The notes beneath the pieces are model-generated. The model made no database searches, was not told the DNA's origin, and was given only the letters and a program-made list of their open reading frames with translations. From Dichetophora obliterata (lineage: Eukaryota > Arthropoda > Insecta > Diptera > Sciomyzidae), in the NCBI GenBank assembly GCA_963920525.1, contig OY986436.1:8142001-8206000 (forward strand): a stretch of 64,000 nt of DNA, read 5' to 3'. The translations under genes and the position numbers were made by a program. This document shows, one piece after another, positions 55,779 to 64,000 of the stretch (its first letter is position 1; every line of letters starts with the position of its first letter).

Positions 55779-58360
55779 CTAGCTGATATACCCGGTGTTA
55801 CTCGGGAATCATTTATATAAACATTTTAATATACACTTCTCGATTAATTTTTTTTTAAAATTGTGGAATTTTTAAAAACATGTTGAATTTTAAGTTTGAG
55901 GCCACTTTAAAAATATTAAAAAATTTACCCTGCTTTTTTTAACATAGGAATAATTTTATCACTGTTTTTTCACAATCAAAAGTTATATTTTAGTTTTAAA
56001 CTGAATTTACTGGTTACTGGTAAAAATTTTACTTGCACTTCGCATGTAGAAATCAAATTTGTAAAAGAAAGGAAAATGGACACCAAACTTCTTAACTTTT
56101 CTTGTAGTTTTCCCAGATGAAAAATAACAATTGGTGTCTTTAATAAAAAATTAAATAAACTGAGTCTGATATTTGATGCAATTTCTTAAATCTTCAGAAT
56201 TAATTTTTTATGCGAAAAATTGTACAGTCGTTTCTTAATGTAAATGAGCAGAAAGGTGTTAGTTAAAAAAGCAGTCGCTTTTTAATTTAAAGCTACAATA
56301 TTATCGCCGTAAACAATTGATCGACATAAATCCAGCTGAAAAAAATGCAAGAACAGTGCAGGAAGTGCCATTATATTTTTTACTGCAAGTTTAGGCTGCT
56401 TGCGATAAGAACTAAACAAACCGTTACCGACTTTTCTTAATTATTTTAACATAGTAGGTAATGCAGTACTTACTTCTAATTTAGAACATTTTCGAGCATA
56501 TTTTTTACGACTACAGCTTAGTATGCTGTAGGAACGAAAATTTTTAGGCATTTAAATCCAACACGCAAAGTTTTGGTGTAGACTCTACACTGACACATAC
56601 TTACCATAACGTGATTTTGAATGTGTTAGACGATTATTATTGTTGAATGTCAAATTTCCGCGTCAATCAAATGTATCGACATATAATAGACAGCAAAATT
56701 TTGACATTTTAACTCTCCAATAATGTTTGTAAACTTGCCTGCATTGAACAAATTTTACGGTTCAACAGCGTACCAACCAAGGAAAAAAAAAAAATGTCGC
56801 TACCTTTTCGCTGTCAAAAACGCAATGCAATTCTTACGGAAAATTTATTTTCGCTTCTACTAAAAGCTTAGTATGCTGTAGGAGCGAAAATTTTTGGTCA
56901 TATAACTAACTCTACACGCGAAATTTTAGTGTAGAGTCAAAATTTTTGTGTGGAGAAAAAGCACTTGCTGTTCTGGTTGGCAGATTCATATTTTTATTGC
57001 TGAAATTATATCCTATCCTTTATCTTACAAATATCCTATAAAAAGCAAAACTACACATTAATAAAATATTAAAATGCAACAATAAATTTGTTAAATAACA
57101 AATTCAACACTTAAACATTCTTACATGTTGTTATTTATAATTACAGCTTATTTTTTTATTGTTGAATGGCAAATTTACGCGCCAATTAAATGTTTGGGCA
57201 TATAATCGACAGCGAAATTTTGAAATTTAACTCTCCATTCACAAATGGAAATTTGGCAACATAGCAATAATTTTCACTTCTACAGCGTACTAGCTGGCGA
57301 AAAAAATTTCGCTGCCTGTTCGTTGTCAAAAATCTCAATGTACTTTATATGTAAATTTTTTTTCGTTCCTACAGAGTGACAACGCTGAAAATGCAGTGAG
57401 AAAAAATTATTCCATCACCTCAAAACACATTTAACAGGAGGCTGAGGGAGATGGGGCGGACAGAATATAGACGTACTAATATAAGGAAGATATTAAGGAT
57501 AGAGAATTTTAATATAGTTGGAATAAAAAATAGATTTTTAGCCAAAACTTTTGATTGGAAAGAGATATTGGGGTAATTTTTTCACATAAATTATTTTTGA
57601 GACTTGACTTTGTTGTAAAAAATATAAAAACAATATTTTGGAAAAAAAAAATTTCGCAAAAAAAATCACCAACACCTTGTTGTTTTGATGACAAAAACAG
57701 TAAAATAATTTTTGTGCTTAACTGGAAAAATTTTTGCATATAATTGCTATGTCATATGAAAGGTAGCCGGATGTGCAATTTTTAATTGATTTAATTTTTA
57801 CAACAACAACAATTTTTGAATCATTTACGTAAAAAGTCAATATTTTGAACCTTTTTTGACATAATCATAAAACATATATACACTGACATAATGGTACAAT
57901 TCACCCTATTTTTGTGAAGTGATTTTATTGAACTTTTGAATAAAAAAAAATTGAATGAAATATATTAATCAGCGGAGATATTTGCATCGAAAGACCAAAC
58001 TTTGATTTTCATGTCGTTTTTTCTCATTCTTAGGGTAAGATGTTTTATGAAAAATTCGTTGTACTGAAAATTTCTACAATTTTGAATATATGTGAGTGTT
58101 TTTGATGTCAAAATAACAAACATTTTTAAAAATTAAATATACAAAAATCTCCGATGGTAAAAAGTTTTATAATAACAAAATTACCGTTAGTTTAAAAATT
58201 TATGAGGGGGCGTGGCAAAAATTAAGTATGTAACATTTTAAGTTGGGATAAAGTTAATATGTGTACCTAGTTTGAGCGAAATCCGTTGAGCCGTTTAGAT
58301 TTGCATAAAGGCCAAACAAACAAACAAACAAACAGAAAATGAGTTTTATTACTATAGATT
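55779..58360 (+). repeat. Interspersed repeat, CTAGCTGATATACCCGG family, long copy
   Basis: It opens CTAGCTGATATACCCGGTGT and closes with AAATCCGTTGAGCCGTTTAG, GCATAAAGGCCAAA, (CAAA)n and a TTATTACTATAGATT end. This is the same head-and-tail plan as 44373-44755 but 2.58 kb long because it contains other insertions, including the tandem elements at 56526-57374. Confidence 0.65.
56526..57374 (+). mobile_element. Two tandem MITE-like units sharing CTGTAGGARCG ends
   Basis: Unit 1 (56526-56866) and unit 2 (56876-57374) each start CTGTAGGA(A/G)CGAAAATTTTT and end in TTTTCG(C/T)T(T/C)CTAC. The 9-mer CTTAGTATG lies before unit 1 (56517-56525) and again between the units (56867-56875). Shared internal landmarks are AAATTT(C/A)CGCG(T/C)CAAT and TTTAACTCTCCA. 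Upstream, ACGACTACAG just before the first CTTAGTATG looks like the end of a further degenerate unit. Confidence 0.65.
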
Positions 58361-58800
58361 TCAGTATTCATTTTTTATTCTTTACTCATTTTTTATTCAA
58401 TATTAATTTTTTATTCATTATTAATTTTTTATTCATTATTAATTTTTTATTTATTATTAATTTTTTATTCATTATTAATTTTTTATTTATTATTTTTCTT
58501 ATTCTTTATTCATTTTTTATTCAGTATTCGTTTTTTATTCATTATTAATTTTAATTCATTGTTTCATCATTATTTTTTTATTCAATATAAAGTTTTTATT
58601 CATTATTCATTTTTTTTCATTATTCACTTGTTATTCTTTATTAATTTTTTGTTCATTACAGTCCTAAGTCATATATAATAAATGAATAAGAAATGAATAA
58701 TGAATAAAAAAGAAATAATGAATAACAAATGAATAATGAACAGAAAAAGATTAATGAATAACAAATAAATAAAATAACAAATAAAATTTACGCAGTAAAT

Positions 58801-59040
58801 CGGATAGATTTTACTCGATCGAGAATGTTTTGACTCTGCCCGTTTCTTAATAAATATCTGATTTCTGTTCAGTTCATACTTTTCGTATTGAAAATGTAAA
58901 CACATATATTTATTTATTTAAATAAATTAAAATAAATGATTAATTATTATATGTTGTTCATTGTTTCATTTCTTTTTCGCTAAAAACTGAATGAAATTTT
59001 TAAATAAATTTTTAATTTCTTCTGAATTAAACTTTTTCGC
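58801..59040. other. Short AT-rich spacer, nothing recognised
   Basis: Between the ATTCATT MITE and the LOA-like LINE. Confidence 0.5.
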
Positions 59041-59700
59041 TACCAAAAATGGCGAGCGCTTACCGAACATGTTGCTCGTATCAGCTCTTTCAGCAGACTT
59101 TTAGTCAACAGTTGTGCAACAGTTTTGTCAGCAGAACGCGCCCATTGTCAATAGCACAACATGGTTACACCAGGGACAAATCCATGGAAACAGCTCTCCA
59201 CTCCATAGTTTCCATTATTGATAAATCCCTCCATCAGAAGGAATATACAATGATTCTTATTAATATAGAAGGGGCCCTTACTAACGTCGAAGCCGAAGCA
59301 AAAGCTATCAAAATTGCGCTGACGGAGGTTGGGTGGATGCCGCGTTGATAGCACTTATGGCTTATACATATGGCTTATATGCTGGTAGGTAGCATTATAA
59401 GTGCGAATTTCGGAACGGCATCCACGTTAAGATCTGTACCAAGGGTAACACCTTTGGTGGGGGGGGGGGTTCTTTCGCTTCTACTCTGGAATCTAGCAGT
59501 AAATGAACTGCTAGTATATCCAGAACTAGAGAGGTGCAAGGTGATAGCTTATGCCGATGACATTGCGATTGTTACCTCTGGAAAATACATCTTCGTGACT
59601 TTATGCAAAACTACCTCAATACTCTAGTAAACTGGGCTATCAGCTGTGGGCTCAGCGTAAACCCAAATAAAACTGAATTGCTTATGAACATTTTTAAATA
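59041..59700 (+). pseudogene. LOA-like LINE reverse transcriptase remnant
   Basis: 59049-59348 reads IAQHGYTRDKSMETALHSIV and SIIDKSLHQKEYTMILINIE with GALTNV, the LOA/R1-group pattern around the first RT Asp, here I-N-IEGA in place of the expected D-IEGA. 59370-59627 reads VGGGVLSLLLWNLAVNELL and CKVIAYADDIAIVTSGK (intact YADD). In another frame 59630-59695 reads WAISCGLSVNPNKTELLM. Frameshifts, a G-run expansion at 59458-59468 and lost ends show it is dead. Confidence 0.82.
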
Positions 59701-61695
59701 ATTATTTTAATATAAATCATCTCATTTGCATTGGCTTAAGGTCACATGTAAATATTTCAGAATATCCCCATATTCTAGGACCTTCTCCCTCACATGTTTG
59801 TCATTTTATGTTGCCTACTGCAAGCAACACTCTCAACAAATTTAAAGTGCCAGCTTCACCATCTTTAGCAGCTTAACTCTGACAAAATTTTTTATTGCGT
59901 AATAAATAGATGAATTTTCAAAATATTAAATTTATTAGAAATTCTCATCAATTCTTTACGTTTTCGGGCAAGTTCAACAAATCTTCTTTTTTTGAACAAG
60001 AATTGGTCGCTTCGTTAGCTTTTCTTGTTCGCTTTATATGTATGTATTTGCGCTGCGTTATTATCCTTGAACGCGCTTCCTAGACGCCATAACAATTTTC
60101 CATTACAGATACTTGCTGATTGAACAGAGCTTTTGTGTTTTTTTTTTTGTTTTGCTGTTTTTTGTTTTCTATTTTTAAGGTACAAGCGCTAGCGCATTGT
60201 GTGCTAGTGCATGTGTCGGATGTGTGTTTTTGTGTCTGTGTTTACTCGTTCATCACACTCGTCACGACGTTGTGTTGGGTCGTGACTTTTGTGGTTCACT
60301 GTGTGTGCAGTAAACGATGTATGTCAGTATGAATGCACACAGCTCGTGCTTGTTTGAGTGTTTGTGTAGGAATTCTTTTTGTTTTTATTTGTTCTGCTCT
60401 GGTGTATGTGTGACGACTTCAATTATTTAAAAAAAAGAAAGTAGGAAATAAAATTAACGACCGCAACGACAACGTTGTTTTCAGCATGAGTAGCGCAGCA
60501 GCAGCAAGAAGAGTAAACATAGTACACAACAACACCAACAGCAGTAACAAAGGCAACAAGAAGATCTCATATTATTTGTGCACTTCCGCTGCTGTGAGCA
60601 CTCGATGCTTTAATGGTCGCACACCACACACACACACACACACACACACACCCACACACCCACCCACACTAAACATTCGCTGTCTTGAAATACATCCGAA
60701 TGCCAAAGAATTTTTATCGATCATTGGCCATATGCTGTCAGCAGTCAGCATAGCAACAACAAAAGCAATATCCGAATTTCCAAAAAAGTCTCCAACTCAC
60801 TCATCTGTTGGCCTCCTGCGGTGTAACCGATATCGGATGCGGATGTCAGCCATGAGCGGACACAAAGCTTTTTTGTAATGTAAGTCAGCCTCACCAAAGT
60901 TCGCACTAAAACGTAGCTAAAACGTATCCGGTTGGTCTTGGCTTTGTCGTTAGTTGTTGCTTGTTCATTGCTTTTGTTGCTTGTTGCTGGTCGTGCTGTT
61001 ATTGTTGTTGTTGTTGTCGTTGTTGCCACCGTGTCGTTGGTCAAGCATAGTTCTGGCATGTCCTGATTTAATTGACAGCAACATAAATATTAGCGAATGG
61101 CTTCGTTAAGACCTGAACGTTGTCATTATATTTTGTTTTCAACGTGATTTCTTGTCGTCTTCGGCTTTTTCTTCATCCACTCCTTCTATTAGTTCTTTGT
61201 CTCCTATCGTCTTGTTACCATTGTTGTTTCATGGGGTATTCATTACATGTATGTACTTCTTTTTTCTTTTCTTACCTTGAAGAAGCATTATGTGTAAAAG
61301 GATAAATGTGACAATTTATTGGCTTAGAGCGTTGACTTTTCTTTGTCATATGTTGTTTGTTTTCAAGGACTTATGATATGTTTAATAATGGCATGTGTTT
61401 CAATTTCCATGAGACTGCTTTGAGAGATTTTTCCTTAATTTAATTTAAGTGTGCCTTTATTATTACACTGTCTTACAACCACAATAAGTAATGACTTCAA
61501 CCAACTGATTCTGGAAGAGGGAACAAAAAAGTATACAGGCTTTGATTGGCATTGTAAAAGTTTTCGTGTGAGTAAGTTCTAATAAAATATTTAAATTTTC
61601 TCCGCACTCAGCAATATGCTAACATAAAGTGTAGAAAAATTACAGAATTTACATTTAAAGCCAAATTTTATGGAAAAAATTTTTGCACAATCTTT
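59701..61695. other. Non-coding DNA, no gene seen
   Basis: It contains (CA)n with CCCACC interruptions at about 60621-60667, GT-rich sequence at 60210-60310 and TTG-rich sequence near 61000-61025. Open stretches at 60486-60878 and 60745-61059 overlap on opposite strands and are microsatellite-driven. Confidence 0.5.
60621..60667 (+). repeat. (CA)n microsatellite
   Basis: About 14 CA units followed by CCCACACACCCACCCACAC. Confidence 0.9.
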
Positions 61696-61696
61696 C

Positions 61697-64000
61697 AACC
61701 TTCTACCGCTCATTTTTATGGGTAAATTTGGAATCTATTCAAAAAAGTAAAAAAAAAGAATCCATTAACATAGTTGTACTGGGTTAAGATATTTTATGAA
61801 ACAGTTTAATTAACTTCAAGTCTCTTCAAGTAAAATTTGTCTTAAGTTTATTTCTATGAAGGAAAATATTAAACTTTTAAACTCACTAAAAACTATGGTA
61901 TAAAAATTTCTTCCGAACATTCATAGTGAACATTTTAGCAGGTGATTCAAAGTCTTGATTATGAGACACATGTATTTTTAATTGAAAAAAAGCTAAAAAA
62001 AAAATTAACAACCATTTATGTTTTGTGATTTTTTTATGTTTATTACATTGTTTACTATCATATTAATACATTTGAACTTCATAAAGGTAGATTTGCAGAT
62101 AGGTAGAATGAGATTAATTAGAATATTACATATATTAGAAAAACAAATTGAATTTTTAACTTTTGTCAATTATTTGTACATGTTTCGCATAAATTGAAAC
62201 TATGTTCAGCACAAATAAAATTTCTACACTTTTCACAGCGTGTAGCAAAAAGATTTTTGTTATTTTTATATGTGCAGATGTAGCATCGGCCTCGTTTTGA
62301 TGTACTTGGTAAATGGCGAATCTCCAGAATTCTTTGAATAACACTGGAAGCATCATTACTTTGAGGTTGTTTTTTACGTTTAGTGTTTCAACGAGATTCA
62401 ATCCAAGCTCCTCGATAAAAAGGCGACGACGAATATTATGGTTCGTTTTAGAATTTTTCCAATTCGGGAACAATGCAATGAACGTCACGAATGCATAAAA
62501 CGCACTAACATCAAGCATGATTCAAAATACTGCCATTGGCCACCGACTGACTTTTCGTTTGCATGTGTACGTAGCCACCATTTGATCCATAGTATCAACT
62601 CCACTCTTGGTTTTGTTGTAGTTTTCAATGATGTTAGGTTTCTTCTTTTCACTATTCTCATTTATGCTGACAACATTGTGGTATGCACTGAATGTCACAA
62701 ATCGGTACCGGCGGGGAAAATATGACAACATAAATGCTTGCAATTTATGTTTATATACAACTTTTGTATGATAAATTGGCTTTTGACGCATGTCGAGTAG
62801 AACTGAAGGAATTTCAGTCCTATTTTTCCTTATTGTTCCCAAAATAGTCATGCGATTCTTATGTAAATCTTCTGGCAATTCATAAGAAGTAAAAAAGTTG
62901 TCACACGTTACATTTCTGTTAGAAAGTCCTTCCATCCAAATCCAAAACAACACGCCGTCCGAGATTACGTTCAGGAGTGGCATTACGATTCCGACCAACA
63001 TAAATTTGTATGCATACCAGCTTTTTGAGTCGCATAGCACCCAAACTTTGATGACATTTTTTCCCCGGCTTGGATGGAATATACTGACGAAACGGACATC
63101 GCCCACGATACGGAACTAACTGTTCATCTACGGTAATGCTTTTCCTGGTGTGTATACAACTTTCAAATTATGATTCCATTTATCGTATACATTTCGAATC
63201 CGTGCCAATTTGTCACGTACAGAAGTACTTGTAGATGCAGTGTTGGCCATACGTTGTGCGCGTTCATCAAATCAAATGCAACCATGGATACGCTTGAGCA
63301 TTTTCAAAGACATTGTTGCTCTAAACATTGGCCGAACAGTTTTGTCATTCCACAGTTTAGTGACACATTCACCGTATGACCGATACACACCAGAAAGCAG
63401 CAACAATCCAAAGTATGCGTGCAGAGTGTCCAAATCAATGTTTTCCCAATCGTCTTTGTACTTTCGCACACCATATAAATTCGTCATGTTCAAAATAATA
63501 TTCTCAACCGGTTCAAGGAACATGTGAAATGCAGATGAAACATCAACTTAAGTAGCAGCTGCTAATGCTTTTGGACCTGAATTATAACAAAAATGAAACA
63601 TATAATGAACATGAACCCATAACAAAGAGGGTAGGTTTTTACCTGAAGTGAAATTTTCTGCACGTCGAAATGAATTTCTTCGATTTATTTCAAATGGTTG
63701 CGATGAATATTCAATTTTCTTATTTTTTGAAAAATATTTAGTTTCAGGATTTGCTGCATTTTCTTCTGCTAAATTTTGCTCAAGTGGCTCAATGTCGTCA
63801 TCATTCTCCTCGTCTTATAATGCAAAATCATCGTCACTATTGCACGGAGATTCGCCCGCTTCGCTTTCCAAATCAAAATCCATTTCTAGTTCATCTCGCT
63901 GCCTTCTTTCACGTAAAACTCTATCCATTTTTTATCAAGTACTTGGAAACACAACCAAAATTCAAATAAATGCGCAAACAAACTTCACTTATGTGTGTTC
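61697..64000 (-). mobile_element. piggyBac transposon, right side cut by the window
   Basis: The transposase pseudogene (62156-63928, minus) lies inside. The left end is proposed at about 61697, where TCAACCTTCTACCGCTCATT resembles a decayed TTAA-CCC terminus of the same style as the ends at 50654 and 47723. The other end would lie beyond base 64000. The element identity rests on the transposase; the left boundary is inference. Confidence 0.6.
62156..63928 (-). pseudogene. piggyBac transposase (DDE_Tnp_1_7 type), one intron, inactivated
   Basis: The start is ATG at 63928 (MDRVLRERRQRDELEMDFDL), then an acidic N-terminus with an in-frame TAA at about 63816. Exon 1 ends at 63643 (TTCAG/GT). 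A 66-nt intron (63577-63642) is followed by PKALAAAT and a second stop. Next come FLEPVENIILNMTN and NIDLDTLHAYFGLLLLSGVY, then VDEQLVPYRGRCPFRQYIPS around the first catalytic Asp, VTCDNFFTSYELPEDLHKNR, KSGVDTMDQMVATYTCKRK and a C-terminus with Cys/His residues ending IIDKS. At least three frameshifts (near 63060, 62960 and 62520) and the stops make it non-functional. Length is close to the usual ~580-residue size. Confidence 0.9.

Larger units (their letters stand above)
55101..58800. mobile_element. ATTCATT-rich hAT MITE, copy 2, interrupted and right-truncated
   Basis: It starts CAGAGCTGTAAAATCGGCAT, as in copy 1, followed by the AATGCATTCAATGAATGC block and degenerate ATTCATTATT units to 55778. 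A 2.6-kb insertion (55779-58360) splits the array. ATTCATT units resume to about 58660, then the inverse orientation begins after AGTCCTAAG and runs to about 58790. The right TIR is missing, so no target duplication can be read. Confidence 0.8.

Noticed and set aside
60486..61059. Two overlapping opposite-strand frames (Ser/Asn/Thr-rich; Thr-rich)
   Set aside because: Driven by CAACAG, (CA)n and TTG repeats. They overlap each other and have no conserved motif or splice context.

Overview
The window is AT-rich eukaryotic DNA, almost certainly from a higher fly (Diptera, Brachycera). It has long introns with GT-AG splice sites, (CAA)n/(CA)n microsatellites, and dense hAT, piggyBac, mariner-type, CR1/Jockey, RTE and LOA elements. 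It has no bacterial gene organisation. The species cannot be fixed from sequence alone. A repeat-rich schizophoran (tephritid, muscid or calliphorid type) would fit.

Only one host gene is recognisable. It is a plus-strand SLC30/cation-diffusion-facilitator zinc transporter of the ZnT2/3/8 type, like Drosophila ZnT35C. Three consecutive internal coding exons are present (11741-11851, 16290-16410, 46117-46296). Their phases join exactly and together they encode TM1 to TM4, including the TM2 zinc-binding HxxxD motif. The introns between them are about 4.4 kb and 29.7 kb. The N-terminal exon(s), the His-rich loop, TM5, TM6 and the cytosolic domain are not in the window, so the gene runs beyond at least one edge and its next intron is at least 17.7 kb. 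Nearly everything else is intron or flank filled with mobile DNA.

Layout. 1-1071: 3' end of a CR1/Jockey-like LINE. 1.2-3.5 kb: two hAT elements with 8-bp duplications, a nested inverted-repeat element and a CTCGAG minisatellite. 7.4-11.1 kb: a foldback element and a three-level hAT nest. 11.7-16.4 kb: ZnT exons 1 and 2. 13-21.5 kb: a dispersed TTTCCC/GGGAAA hairpin repeat and an 0.85-kb duplication lying either side of exon 2. 22.9-23.7 kb: a short-TIR element carrying tRNA-like modules. 25-26.3 kb: Jockey-like LINE. 26.9-27.8 kb: long-arm foldback. 28.4-29.8 kb: two decayed transposon ORFs. 29.8-34.6 kb: a CR1/Jockey-like LINE split by an RTE-like LINE that is itself split by a hAT-containing insertion. 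35.9-42.3 kb: a 6.3-kb inverted-repeat structure containing another hAT, a second copy of the tRNA-bearing element, a further hAT and a ~107-bp satellite array. 43-48 kb: piggyBac remnant, MITEs and ZnT exon 3. 48.6-49.6 kb and 55.1-58.8 kb: two copies of an ATTCATT-rich hAT MITE. 50.5-51.8 kb: a palindrome with a TTAA-flanked insertion at its exact centre. 59.0-59.7 kb: LOA-like LINE. 61.7 kb to the end: a minus-strand piggyBac transposase pseudogene with an intron.

No transposase or reverse transcriptase in the window looks intact. Each has stops, frameshifts or truncation. The most unusual items are the paired tRNA-module elements, the palindrome with a dyad-centred insertion, the 6.3-kb inverted-repeat structure with satellite, and the hairpin repeat family concentrated around the zinc-transporter exons.
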